A DNA stretch of 32,326 nucleotides from contig CAZAQH010000013.1 of the NCBI GenBank assembly GCA_964487395.1, forward strand, positions 1-32,326, read 5' to 3'. The position numbers were made by a program, and so were the translations under genes. Numbering within the stretch: the stretch's first letter is position 1; every line of letters starts with the position of its first letter. The notes under the pieces were generated by a model that was given only the letters and a program-made list of their open reading frames with translations, did no database searches and had not been told where the DNA came from. Below, piece after piece: positions 1-7,941 of the stretch. Source of the DNA: RGIG8767 sp964487395. Lineage in GTDB: Bacteria > Bacillota > Clostridia > Lachnospirales > Lachnospiraceae.

Positions 1-27
1 TTCCATTAACCAGGCTTAATTTTAAAC

Positions 28-70
28 AAATAGTAAGGGAACAGCATTTTTGCTGTTCCCTTACTATTTT
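28..70. terminator. Bidirectional intrinsic terminator
   Basis: A perfect 19-bp inverted repeat (arms 28-46 and 51-69, TTTT loop) carries a T-rich flank on both strands. It holds the stop codon of the minus-strand acetyltransferase at 64-66, so it ends that gene and probably also a plus-strand transcript entering from the left. Positions 1-27 show no gene. Confidence 0.85.
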
Positions 71-888
71 AGAAATCGAATATAGGTAATATTATTTACT
101 ATATACACCTTTTCTTCTTTAAAACCAAGCTTTTTGAGTAACCCTATAGACGCAGTGTTCTTTGGCTCCACTAAAGCCTGAACGACTTCAAAACCAAGTT
201 CTTCTTTGGCATATTTCATTAATTGAGAACATACTTCGTATGCATAGCCCTCATTTTGATATTTTGCACTAAGCATAAAGCCAAGTTCCGGTTCATCAAA
301 TTCCGGACGATAGTTAAAACCGGCACGTCCTATCATCTTGTCATCTTCTTTTCGAATGATTACCCATGTACCAAATCCAAAATAGAAATATACATTTTGA
401 ATATATTTTTCAATGTATTCCCGTTCCATCTGCTTATCTTCAAATAAATCTTCCATAAATCTTGTGACGGATTTGTCTTCATAGAGTTCGTATAAAGCAT
501 CTAAATCATCAGGTGTCATTTCACGAATTCGGCACCTATTGGTATCCACAATATGCCATGGGATATTCATAAAACGTTGCCAGAATTTTATGTAATAAAT
601 AGGTGGAACAATTGAGAAATCTTCTACAGCAAATGGAAATCCACTAAAATCTCCACCTTTGTTGTATTCATTACAAGCAATAATCACAAATCCACCGTGC
701 TCTTGAATTAAAGAAGCATCCTTTTTTACTTCACATAAAAACAGACATTCTTTGGAAATTAAACTTTTGCTAAATTTCGAGGATGATAATGTTTCAAAAT
801 CAATATTCCATAATTTTAATAATGCAGGCCATTCCTTGGAAATAATGATATCTCTTTTGTCAGTCACATAATATATCTTCTCTAACAT
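64..888 (-). CDS. GNAT family N-acetyltransferase with an extra N-terminal domain
   Basis: The 274-residue protein has a C-terminal GNAT fold from about residue 118. It opens with a RIREMTPDDLDALYELY strand-helix and has the acetyl-CoA region GFMLSAKYQNEGYAYE followed by the NTASIGLLKKLGFKEE ending typical of RimJ/RimL-like enzymes. The first 110 or so residues are a separate domain I do not recognise. A GNAT enzyme would transfer an acetyl group from acetyl-CoA to an amine on a protein or small molecule; the substrate cannot be read from the sequence. The start is supported by a GGGGGAG ribosome site just upstream on the minus strand. The gene is divergent from the cyclophilin gene and ends inside a terminator stem. 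Confidence 0.85.
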   Translation of the reverse strand: MLEKIYYVTDKRDIIISKEWPALLKLWNIDFETLSSSKFSKSLISKECLFLCEVKKDASLIQEHGGFVIIACNEYNKGGDFSGFPFAVEDFSIVPPIYYIKFWQRFMNIPWHIVDTNRCRIREMTPDDLDALYELYEDKSVTRFMEDLFEDKQMEREYIEKYIQNVYFYFGFGTWVIIRKEDDKMIGRAGFNYRPEFDEPELGFMLSAKYQNEGYAYEVCSQLMKYAKEELGFEVVQALVEPKNTASIGLLKKLGFKEEKVYIVNNITYIRFLK

Positions 889-988
889 TTGCTCCCCCGC
901 AAATAATTCTTTACGTTTATATAAATCTTGGTTACAATATTACTAGATTAATAATATCGCAGATTGATTAGAAAGGAAATAAAAAGTA

Positions 989-1510
989 ATGGCAAAAAAT
1001 CCTATTGTAACAATAACAATGGAAAATGGAGATATCATGAAGGCTGAATTATATCCGGAGATAGCACCAGTTTCTGTTAATAACTTTATCAGTTTGATTC
1101 AGAAAAATTATTATGACGGTTTGATTTTCCACAGAGTCATCAAAGGTTTTATGATTCAGGGGGGATGTCCTGATGGAACTGGTATGGGTGGTCCTGGATA
1201 TTCCATTAAAGGCGAGTTTGCACAAAATGGATTTGCAAATGATTTAAAACACACAGAAGGCGTTCTTTCTATGGCAAGATCCATGCATCCGGATTCAGCA
1301 GGTTCACAGTTCTTTATTATGCATAAGAATTCACCACATTTGGATGGTGCATATGCAGCATTCGGTAAGATTACAGAAGGCATGGACGTGGTTAACAAAA
1401 TAGCAGAATGCAGAACAGATTATTCTGACAGACCGGTAGAAGAGCAGAAGATTAAGACTATGACAGTTGATACTTTTGGAGAGACATATCCGGAGCCGGA
1501 GAAGCAGTAA
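989..1510 (+). CDS. Peptidyl-prolyl cis-trans isomerase, cyclophilin type
   Basis: The protein has 173 residues, the usual size of a single-domain bacterial cyclophilin, and no signal peptide, so it should act in the cytoplasm. It catalyses cis-trans isomerisation of X-Pro bonds during folding. The active-site set is present: FHRVIKGFMIQGG around residues 47-59 (Arg49, Phe54, Gln57), MARSMHPDSAGSQFFI around 95-110 (Gln107, Phe109) and LDGAYAAFGKI near 118-128. A GAAAGGA ribosome site lies about 10 nt before the ATG. The gene stands alone, followed by a terminator at 1558. Confidence 0.95.
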   Translation: MAKNPIVTITMENGDIMKAELYPEIAPVSVNNFISLIQKNYYDGLIFHRVIKGFMIQGGCPDGTGMGGPGYSIKGEFAQNGFANDLKHTEGVLSMARSMHPDSAGSQFFIMHKNSPHLDGAYAAFGKITEGMDVVNKIAECRTDYSDRPVEEQKIKTMTVDTFGETYPEPEKQ

Positions 1511-1557
1511 ATTATGTAAAATCAATATATTGGGTTAAATTTTCGATATTATTCAAT

Positions 1558-1589
1558 GAACAACCATAACTTGTGGTTGTTCATTTTTT
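1558..1589 (+). terminator. Intrinsic terminator of the cyclophilin gene
   Basis: The 9-bp stem GAACAACCA/TGGTTGTTC (arms 1558-1566 and 1574-1582) with a 7-nt loop is followed by A and six Ts. It lies 48 nt past the cyclophilin stop. Confidence 0.85.
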
Positions 1590-1717
1590 GTTCATATTTA
1601 ATTCAAAGAAACTTAATTTACATAACATTATTTATCCATTTTTATTATGTATACTACATATATAAGATAAATAACTATCTTACATTATTAGCTTACAAAA
1701 AACTTTTTCATAATAAA

Positions 1718-1788
1718 ATGCCAAGTAAAACATTTACTTGGCATCCTCCCTTTTCTTAAAAGATTCTATTGCTGGTAGAATCTTTTTT
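1718..1788 (+). terminator. Two further hairpins, the second a terminator, in the 1511-1895 gap
   Basis: The first hairpin has a perfect 12-bp stem (1718-1729 with 1733-1744, 3-nt loop). The second has an 11-bp stem (1758-1768 with 1776-1786) ending in six Ts. Together with the terminator at 1558 they make three hairpins after one gene. The AT-rich stretch 1590-1717 between them has no convincing coding frame; it could yield a short RNA ending at 1788, but I find no clear promoter. Confidence 0.6.
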
Positions 1789-1824
1789 GATGTCCAAAAA
1801 GTAATATATAGCAAGTAAAATTCA

Positions 1825-1872
1825 TATAATACAGTAATTTTAACAAAAGGATGTAATGCAAAAATTACATCC
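1825..1872 (+). promoter_or_regulatory. -10 box and leader hairpin of the first AGCS gene
   Basis: A perfect TATAAT at 1825-1830 lacks a good -35 box. About 18 nt on comes a perfect 9-bp hairpin, GGATGTAAT (1849-1857) with ATTACATCC (1864-1872) and a 6-nt loop, then AT-rich sequence and the ribosome site GGAGAG at 1884. The hairpin sits between transcript start and RBS, as in the other transporter genes here. Confidence 0.55.
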
Positions 1873-1895
1873 ATTTATATTGTGGAGAGAATGAA

Positions 1896-3314
1896 ATGGA
1901 GCGTTTTGAAGAAGCGGTTAATTCCATTAATGCTGTATTAAATGAATTCATCTGGGGACCGGTGATGCTTTCTGTCTTTCTTTTCGTGGGAATCATGTTT
2001 ACCATAAGAACTGATTTTTTCCAAGTGCAGTATATAAAACATTGGCTTACGATTACGTTCTTACAAATATTCCGTAAGGAAAAGGATAAAGTATTAAAGA
2101 CAAAAGACAGACACTCTATTTCACAGTTTCAATCCTTATGTACGGCACTTGCAGCAACCATTGGTACCGGAAGTATTGCAGGCGTTGCGACTGCCATTAC
2201 AGCAGGTGGTCCGGGTGCTGTCTTTTGGATGTGGGTATCTGCTTTTTTTGGCATGATTACAAACTACGCAGAAAACACACTGGGAATCAAATATCGATAT
2301 AAAAACGAAGAAGGAGACTGGATTGGAGGGGCTTTTGTATACATAGAGCGTGGACTGGGGAAAAAATGGAAATGGCTTGCAATACTTTTTGCTTTATTTT
2401 GCAGTTTGGCTTCTTTTGGAATCGGTAACATGACACAAGTCAATTCCATTGCTACAGGTCTTAATCATGCGTTTGGGGTTAAAACAGGAACAACTGCCAT
2501 TATATTAATGATTCTTGTATCGCTCGTTATTATTGGAGGAATTAAGCGTATTGCATGTGTGGCAGAAAAAATAGTTCCCTTTATGGCACTGCTTTATATT
2601 GCAGGAGGTCTTATTGTTATTCTGGCAAAAATGACACAGGTGCCATTTGCTTTTACCCTCATTTTTACAGAAGCATTTAATATCCAGGCAATGGGAGGTG
2701 GTGTATTAAGATATGGAATTGTGCTGGCTATGAAAATGGGAATTTCAAGAGGGGTATTCAGTAATGAGGCAGGACTTGGTTCTTCTGTTATGGTTCATTG
2801 TGCTTCGGATGTAAAAGAACCGGCAATTCAGGGTATGTGGGGTATCTTTGAAGTATTTATCGATACTCTTGTTGTCTGTACGATTACAGCACTTACCATT
2901 CTAATCAGTGGTGTTTATGATATGGACGCATACGTACAGGCAGCTGCAAAAGGAGAAACCTTCATAACTGGAACAGCACTGACCAGTGAAGCTTTTTTAC
3001 AGGTATTTCCATTTGGGGATAAATTTGTTGTCATATACATTATACTATTTGCTTTTGCCACTGTTCTTGGCTGGTCCTATTATGGAGAACGAGCAGTTGA
3101 ATATTTATTTGGATTAAAAGGAATTATGCCGTATAAAATTATTTATATAGGAGTTATTTATATTGGCTGTGTTGCCTCGCTTGATCTTGTATGGGATATT
3201 GCAGATACCTTCAATGGATTTATGGCAGTTCCTAACCTGATAGCCATTACTCTTTTATCCGGTGAAGTAGTAAAAATAACAAAAGAATATATAAAAAAAA
3301 TAAAGAAAAAATAG
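1896..3314 (+). CDS. Sodium:alanine/glycine symporter (AGCS family), copy 1
   Basis: This 472-residue membrane protein belongs to the AGCS family, which imports alanine or glycine with sodium. Family marks are the GTGxIAGVATA loop at residues 90-100, GGPGAVFWMWVSAFFGM at 104-120, GIKYRYKN near 130 and SRGVFSNEAGLGSSVMVH in the second half; about 10-11 hydrophobic segments are visible. It is closely similar over its whole length to the next gene, so the pair is a tandem duplication. This copy differs at positions that look family-conserved: Ser93 where copy 2 has Asn (GTGN), and Arg272 where copy 2 has Gly (GVLGYG). Substrate preference may therefore differ. GGAGAG lies 6 nt before the ATG. 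Confidence 0.92.
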   Translation: MERFEEAVNSINAVLNEFIWGPVMLSVFLFVGIMFTIRTDFFQVQYIKHWLTITFLQIFRKEKDKVLKTKDRHSISQFQSLCTALAATIGTGSIAGVATAITAGGPGAVFWMWVSAFFGMITNYAENTLGIKYRYKNEEGDWIGGAFVYIERGLGKKWKWLAILFALFCSLASFGIGNMTQVNSIATGLNHAFGVKTGTTAIILMILVSLVIIGGIKRIACVAEKIVPFMALLYIAGGLIVILAKMTQVPFAFTLIFTEAFNIQAMGGGVLRYGIVLAMKMGISRGVFSNEAGLGSSVMVHCASDVKEPAIQGMWGIFEVFIDTLVVCTITALTILISGVYDMDAYVQAAAKGETFITGTALTSEAFLQVFPFGDKFVVIYIILFAFATVLGWSYYGERAVEYLFGLKGIMPYKIIYIGVIYIGCVASLDLVWDIADTFNGFMAVPNLIAITLLSGEVVKITKEYIKKIKKK

Positions 3315-3341
3315 AGATGCTAAGAAAACGTTAAAATTTTG

Positions 3342-3370
3342 TTGACAGAAAAAGTCTTGTATTATAAAAT
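3342..3370 (+). promoter_or_regulatory. Sigma-A promoter of the second AGCS gene
   Basis: A perfect TTGACA (3342-3347), a 17-bp spacer and TAAAAT (3365-3370) form a strong promoter. The predicted start is near 3377, only a few bases before the leader hairpin. Confidence 0.8.
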
Positions 3371-3381
3371 AACTTCATTAC

Positions 3382-3417
3382 AAAGGGCGTAATTATTAAT
3401 ATTACGTCCCTTTTTTT
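3382..3417 (+). terminator. Terminator-like hairpin in the 5' leader of AGCS copy 2
   Basis: AAAGGG plus CGTAAT (3382-3393) pairs with ATTACG, a bulged T, and CCCTTT (3401-3413), followed by more Ts. By shape this is an intrinsic terminator, yet it lies between a strong promoter and the RBS of the gene that promoter serves. It could be an attenuator, a 5' mRNA-stabilising hairpin, or the terminator of copy 1 that copy 2 transcripts read through. Confidence 0.6.
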
Positions 3418-3455
3418 ATTTAATCGACAAAACAAATGAGAGGGAGAGAACAACG

Positions 3456-4904
3456 ATGGAACAATTTGAACAGGTTGTAGCTTCTGTCAACGGAGTCCTC
3501 AATGACTTTATCTGGGGTCCTGTAATGTTAGCTGCATTTCTTCTGGTAGGACTGATGTTTACGGTCAGAACCAAAGTTTTTCAGATCAGTCACATTAAAT
3601 ACTGGCTGGATGTTACATTTTTACAATTATTTCGCAAGGAAAAACACAAGGTATTACGAACGGATGACAAACATTCGATTTCTCAGTTCCAATCCTTATG
3701 TACTGCACTTGCAGCGACTATTGGTACCGGTAATATCGCGGGTGTAGCAACAGCAATCGCAGCAGGTGGACCGGGTGCCGTATTCTGGATGTGGTTATCA
3801 GCATTTCTTGGTATGATGACGAACTATGCAGAAAACACACTGGGTATCAAGTACCGCTATAAGAATGAAAAAGGTGACTGGATTGGTGGAGCCTTTGTAT
3901 ACATAGAACGTGGACTGGGAAAAAAATGGAAATGGCTTGCTGTATTATTTGCTATTTTCTGTGGTCTTGCATCCTTTGGAATTGGAAATATGACACAGGT
4001 AAATTCTATTGCCAGTGGTCTTCAGAATTCCTTTAATATTGATCCAAGAATTACGGCTGTATTGTTAATGGTATTTGTAGCACTTGTTATTATTGGTGGT
4101 ATCAAACGTATCGCCAGCGTAACAGAAAAAATAGTACCATTTATGGCTATTTTATATATTGTAGGTGGTTTGGTTGTTATCTGTGCCAATATTACAAACG
4201 TACCATATGCTTTTAAATTAATCTTTACAGAAGCATTTAATTTCAAAGCAATGGGTGGTGGTGTATTAGGTTATGGTATTATGCTCGCCATGAGAAAAGG
4301 TATCTCCAGAGGTGTATTTAGTAACGAAGCAGGTCTTGGATCATCCGTTATGGTTCACTCTGCATCGGATGTAAAAGAACCGGTTGTTCAGGGTATGTGG
4401 GGTATCTTTGAAGTATTTGCAGATACACTTGTTGTTTGTACCATTACAGCACTTACTATTTTAACAAGTGGTGTTTATGATATGAGTACCTATGTAACTG
4501 CAATTGCAAATGGGGAGACGGTTGTAACCGGAACCGCACTTACCAGTAATGCATTTTCAAGTGTAATGCCGTTTGGTGATAAGTTTGTTGCAATTGGTAT
4601 CATGCTGTTTGCTTTCTCTACCGTTTTAGGCTGGTCTTATTATGGAGAACGCGCAATTGAATATTTATTTGGATTAAAAGGTGTTATGCCTTATAAGATT
4701 ATCTTTATCTGCGTAATTTATCTTGGATGTACAGCATCCTTAAATCTTGTTTGGGATATTGCAGATACGTTAAACGGATTTATGGCAGTTCCTAACTTAA
4801 TTGCCATCACTCTATTGTCCGGTCAAGTTGTTAAGATGACTAAGGATTACATTGCCAAGGTAAAAGCCGGAAAAGAGACCATTGAGGGCGACGAACTGGA
4901 GTAG
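3456..4904 (+). CDS. Sodium:alanine/glycine symporter (AGCS family), copy 2
   Basis: This 482-residue AGCS symporter keeps the canonical loop GTGNIAGVATA (residues 90-100, Asn93), the GGPGAVFWMWLSAFLGM signature and SRGVFSNEAGLGSSVMVH. It should import alanine, glycine or a related small amino acid with sodium. It is the tandem paralogue of the gene before it and has an acidic C-terminal extension ending EGDELE that copy 1 lacks. The RBS AGGGAGAG lies about 8 nt before the ATG. It has its own promoter and leader hairpin, so the two copies can be expressed independently. Confidence 0.93.
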   Translation: MEQFEQVVASVNGVLNDFIWGPVMLAAFLLVGLMFTVRTKVFQISHIKYWLDVTFLQLFRKEKHKVLRTDDKHSISQFQSLCTALAATIGTGNIAGVATAIAAGGPGAVFWMWLSAFLGMMTNYAENTLGIKYRYKNEKGDWIGGAFVYIERGLGKKWKWLAVLFAIFCGLASFGIGNMTQVNSIASGLQNSFNIDPRITAVLLMVFVALVIIGGIKRIASVTEKIVPFMAILYIVGGLVVICANITNVPYAFKLIFTEAFNFKAMGGGVLGYGIMLAMRKGISRGVFSNEAGLGSSVMVHSASDVKEPVVQGMWGIFEVFADTLVVCTITALTILTSGVYDMSTYVTAIANGETVVTGTALTSNAFSSVMPFGDKFVAIGIMLFAFSTVLGWSYYGERAIEYLFGLKGVMPYKIIFICVIYLGCTASLNLVWDIADTLNGFMAVPNLIAITLLSGQVVKMTKDYIAKVKAGKETIEGDELE

Positions 4905-4951
4905 TAAAAAGACATTAATAAAAAAAATCTAAAAAAAATAAAAAAAGGGTG

Positions 4952-4980
4952 TTGACATTTATTTATCAAAGTGATAACAT
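4952..4980 (+). promoter_or_regulatory. Sigma-A promoter of the amt gene
   Basis: TTGACA at 4952-4957, a 17-bp spacer and TAACAT at 4975-4980. The predicted transcript starts near 4987 and has a leader of about 145 nt before the amt ATG. Confidence 0.7.
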
Positions 4981-4997
4981 CACAAACATATTAAAGC

Positions 4998-5036
4998 AAA
5001 GGCGCTAAGGATTATATCCTTGGCGCTTTTCTTTTT
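4998..5036 (+). terminator. Leader hairpin 1 of amt, terminator-like
   Basis: A 15-bp stem pairs 4998-5012 with 5016-5030 (two G-T wobbles, 3-nt loop) and ends in TTTTCTTTTT. It begins about 11 nt into the predicted amt transcript. It may double as the terminator of the upstream symporter gene. Confidence 0.65.
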
Positions 5037-5053
5037 AATAATAATAGAAAATG

Positions 5054-5109
5054 AAAGCGGAGCAAAGAAGCTGACCACATGGATTAGTTTCTGGCTCCGC
5101 TTTTAATTT
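5054..5109 (+). promoter_or_regulatory. Leader hairpin 2 of amt, long and terminator-like
   Basis: AAAGCGGAGC (5054-5063) pairs perfectly with GCTCCGCTTT (5094-5103), followed by TAATTT. The 30 nt inside can continue the same helix: AGAAGCTGACC faces GGATTAGTTTCT with wobbles and one bulge, closing on a short ACAT loop. The result is one very long hairpin just upstream of the amt RBS at 5116. Confidence 0.6.
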
Positions 5110-5131
5110 ATCAAGGTGAGGAGGAGTTATT

Positions 5132-6877
5132 ATGACAGAAGAAATTTTAAGCGCTATAACAGGACAAACATTTGCTGTCTGGTTTTTAATTGGAGCAGCA
5201 TTGGTATTTTGGATGCAGGCCGGATTCGCAATGGTTGAGGCCGGATTCACCAGAGCCAAAAACACAGGTAACATTTTAATGAAAAACCTGATGGATTTTT
5301 GTATTGGTACCGTAGTATTTATCTTAGTCGGTTTTGGTCTTCTTTTAGGAGAGGATATGTTGGGATTTATCGGCAGACCGGGTTTTGATATTTTTACAGA
5401 CTATGCAAATTTTGATTGGTCCAATTTCGTATTCAACCTGGTATTCTGTGCAACGACTGCAACAATCGTTTCCGGAGCAATGGCAGAGAGAACAAAATTC
5501 TTATCCTATTGTATTTACTCAGGTATTATTTCAGCTTTGATTTATCCAATTGAAGCACATTGGATTTGGGGTGGCGGCTGGTTATCACAGTTAGGCTTCC
5601 ATGATTTCGCTGGTTCTACAGCAATACATATGGTAGGTGGTATTTCCGCTTTAGTTGGTGCCGCAATGTTAGGTCCCAGAATTGGTAAATTTGTAAAAGA
5701 TAAAGCAGGAAAGATTACAAAAGTAAATGCTTTCCCTGGACATAACCTTCCACTTGGATGTTTAGGATGTTTTATTCTTTGGTTTGGCTGGTATGGATTT
5801 AACGGTGCAGCCTGCACAAGTGTTGAACAGTTAGGTTCCGTATTCTTAACAACAACAGTTGCTCCTGCAGTTGCAACCGTAGTATGTATGATCTTTACAT
5901 GGATTAAATATGGTAAACCGGATGTTTCCATGTGTTTGAATGCATCATTAGCAGGACTTGTAGCAATTACAGCTCCTTGTGATGTAACAGATTGTTTCGG
6001 TGCTATTTGCATCGGTGCTGTTGCAGGACTTTTAGTAGTATTTGGTGTTTGGTTCTTAGATAACAAACTTCGTGTAGATGACCCGGTTGGTGCTGTTGCA
6101 GTTCACTGCTTAAATGGTATCTGGGGTACAATCGCAGTTGGTTTATTCGCAACAACATCTGCACCTGGAAATGACAGTATAGTTGGTCTTTTCTATGGTG
6201 GTGGATTTACACAGTTAGGTGTTCAGTTACTTGGTTTTGTATCCGTTGCAGGATGGACTCTTGTTACTATATTCCTTGCATTTATTCTTATTAAGAAAAC
6301 AGTTGGTCTTCGTGTTACAGAGGAAGAAGAAATTGTCGGACTTGACAGTTGTGAACATGGTCTTGCATCTGCTTACTCAGGATTCAGCATCATGGATGTT
6401 TCTAACACAATGACAATGGAAGTGAATGAAAATACAGATCTTGGTGAAGCTGATTATGAAGCAGCTTCTGAAGCTAAGAAAGATGCAGCTATATCTGTTG
6501 TAAAAGTTGATGAACCTTCAACTGGTATCTACAAGGTTGCTATTATTGCAAGACTTGCAAGATATGACCACTTAAAGAAAGCTATGAACGACCTTGGTGT
6601 AACCGGTATGACGGTAACACAGGTTATGGGTTGTGGTATTCAGAAGGGTGCCGGCGAGAAATATCGTGGTGTTGAAGTGGATGCAACCTTATTACCTAAG
6701 GTTAAAGTTGAAGTCGTAGTAAGCAAGATTCCGGTTGATACCGTAATCACAGCTGCTAAGAAAGCTCTTTACACCGGACACATCGGTGATGGAAAGATTT
6801 TTGTATACAACGTAGCAAAAGTTGTTAAAGTCCGTACCGGTGAAGAAAACTATCTGGCATTACAGGATGTCGAATAG
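5132..6877 (+). CDS. amt: Ammonium transporter fused to a C-terminal PII (GlnK-like) domain
   Basis: Residues 1-400 of the 581 form an Amt/MEP/Rh channel with about 11 membrane segments. It has the AGFAMVEAGFTRAKN opening, GAMAERTKF near 115-123, and the pore histidines His166 (STAIHMVGG) and His325 (AVAVHCLNG); GLDSCEHG near 404-410 starts the cytoplasmic tail. After an acidic, Ala-rich linker (about 425-462), residues 466-572 are a complete PII domain. Its T-loop QKGAGEKYRGVEVDATLLP carries Tyr511 at the usual uridylylation position, and GHIGDGKIFVYNV follows. In most bacteria GlnK is a separate gene beside amtB that blocks the channel at high nitrogen; here sensor and channel are one chain. 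Strong RBS GAGGAGG before the ATG. Confidence 0.95.
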   Translation: MTEEILSAITGQTFAVWFLIGAALVFWMQAGFAMVEAGFTRAKNTGNILMKNLMDFCIGTVVFILVGFGLLLGEDMLGFIGRPGFDIFTDYANFDWSNFVFNLVFCATTATIVSGAMAERTKFLSYCIYSGIISALIYPIEAHWIWGGGWLSQLGFHDFAGSTAIHMVGGISALVGAAMLGPRIGKFVKDKAGKITKVNAFPGHNLPLGCLGCFILWFGWYGFNGAACTSVEQLGSVFLTTTVAPAVATVVCMIFTWIKYGKPDVSMCLNASLAGLVAITAPCDVTDCFGAICIGAVAGLLVVFGVWFLDNKLRVDDPVGAVAVHCLNGIWGTIAVGLFATTSAPGNDSIVGLFYGGGFTQLGVQLLGFVSVAGWTLVTIFLAFILIKKTVGLRVTEEEEIVGLDSCEHGLASAYSGFSIMDVSNTMTMEVNENTDLGEADYEAASEAKKDAAISVVKVDEPSTGIYKVAIIARLARYDHLKKAMNDLGVTGMTVTQVMGCGIQKGAGEKYRGVEVDATLLPKVKVEVVVSKIPVDTVITAAKKALYTGHIGDGKIFVYNVAKVVKVRTGEENYLALQDVE

Positions 6878-6945
6878 TTCCTCAATTTGTGGTTCCACTA
6901 CCTAGTAGTTGTTACCTATATCCCTAATAGTTATTTTTGTGAGAG

Positions 6946-6980
6946 AAATCCCCAAGTGCTTCCACCACTTGGGGATTTTT
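6946..6980 (+). terminator. Terminator of amt
   Basis: A perfect 13-bp stem (6946-6958 with 6966-6978, 7-nt loop) ends in a run of five Ts. It lies about 70 nt after the amt stop and just before the next gene. Confidence 0.9.
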
Positions 6981-6998
6981 CATGATATAATGAGAAAC

Positions 6999-7454
6999 AT
7001 GAAAACTTTATTTATAATTGATGTGCAAAAAGAATACATGGAAAAATATGAAGATACACTGTTGGCAAAAATAAATGAACGGATACAGCAGGCAGAAGCA
7101 AACAAAGAGATTGTTATCTATGTGAAAAATATAAGAAATCTTAGAAGTGGTAAAACATCTTATGAATTTGCAGATGGACTTACGATATGTTCGTCGTATA
7201 TTTTCTATAAGGAGCGTGCAAGTGTTTTTACCAATCAGGAATTACTTAATTTACTTCAGGAAAATAAGATTGCAGAAGTAGAAGTTATTGGAATAGATGG
7301 AAACTGCTGTGTTGCAAGTAGTGCATTGGCGGCAAGTGATCTGGGTTATCAAGTCACATTACCATGCAGATACATTGGAGTGCAGAATACGGAACGATTT
7401 GAAAAGAAAAAGATTCTTTTAAAGAAAAAAGGAATTGTATTGATAGTCAGTTGA
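6999..7454 (+). CDS. Isochorismatase/nicotinamidase-like cysteine hydrolase
   Basis: The 151-residue protein has the triad of the isochorismatase-like fold: Asp8 in IIDVQ, Lys71 in FYKERASVF and a cysteine in IDGNCCVASSA (probably Cys104). Members hydrolyse nicotinamide, isochorismate or small amides; this one is shorter than true nicotinamidases and its substrate is not evident. The frame is open further upstream, but that part runs through the amt terminator, so the start is ATG 6999 (or ATG 6990, adding MRN). There is no Shine-Dalgarno. A TATAAT at 6986-6991 would place transcription start at or next to the ATG, so the message may be leaderless, though no -35 box is visible. Confidence 0.75.
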   Translation: MKTLFIIDVQKEYMEKYEDTLLAKINERIQQAEANKEIVIYVKNIRNLRSGKTSYEFADGLTICSSYIFYKERASVFTNQELLNLLQENKIAEVEVIGIDGNCCVASSALAASDLGYQVTLPCRYIGVQNTERFEKKKILLKKKGIVLIVS

Positions 7455-7496
7455 AAGAGGGCTGGCGGAAAACTATTTTAAAGGAGAAAAGGATAT

Positions 7497-7885
7497 ATGT
7501 GTATTTTTTGTAAGATAGCGAATCATGAAATAGAACCCAATATTGTATATGAAAATGAGAATGTAATGGCATTTTTAGATATGAATCCTATTAATGAGGG
7601 TCATACACTTATTATTCCCAAAAGGCATTATCTGGATGCAGATGAAATACCGGATGAATTGCTACATGAGTTAATGGATGTTTCAAAAAACTTGTCGCGG
7701 CTATCAAAAAAGCATACAATCCAGATGGCTATGCCATTATGCAAAATGGTGGCGAGTTTAATGATGTTGGTCATTATCATTTACATATATTTCCAAGATA
7801 TCAAAAGGATGGATTTGGCTGGACTGAATCAGGAAAAAAATACGACGTAAATAAAAAAATAGCAGAAAAGATATCGATACAGTAG
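7497..7885 (+). pseudogene. HIT-family nucleotide hydrolase/transferase, frameshifted
   Basis: The zero frame (7497-7850) starts as a normal HIT protein, with MCIFCKI, EPNIVYENENVMAFLDMNP and EGHTLIIPKRH, then loses similarity at codon 63-65. A -1 shift there restores the rest of the family: KKLVAAIKKAYNPDGYAIMQ, then the catalytic HIT motif GHYHLHIFPR, ending at the stop at 7883-7885. The site is a run of six As read as tcA AAA AAC, the classic slippery heptamer of -1 frameshifting. It is therefore a one-base loss in a homopolymer (true or sequencing error) or, less likely, a programmed shift. Intact, it would be a protein of about 129 residues acting on nucleotide phosphoramidates or dinucleotides. 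Good RBS AAGGAG at 7481. Confidence 0.85.
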
Positions 7886-7941
7886 GTGTTTATCCTTTGA
7901 TAGAAATGGTAACAGGAAATGAAGCATGTTTATAGTGATAT

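Noticed and set aside
1556..1759. 67-codon ORF after the cyclophilin gene
   Set aside because: It crosses two hairpins, has skewed AT-rich composition and no RBS; not coding.
4998..5104. ANTAR-responsive two-hairpin leader for amt
   Set aside because: The motif needs hexanucleotide loops with set A and G positions; hairpin 1 has a 3-nt loop and hairpin 2 closes on about 4 nt.
5542..6066. 174-codon minus-strand ORF inside amt
   Set aside because: Low-complexity translation antisense to a well-conserved channel gene, without RBS or family resemblance; a shadow frame.
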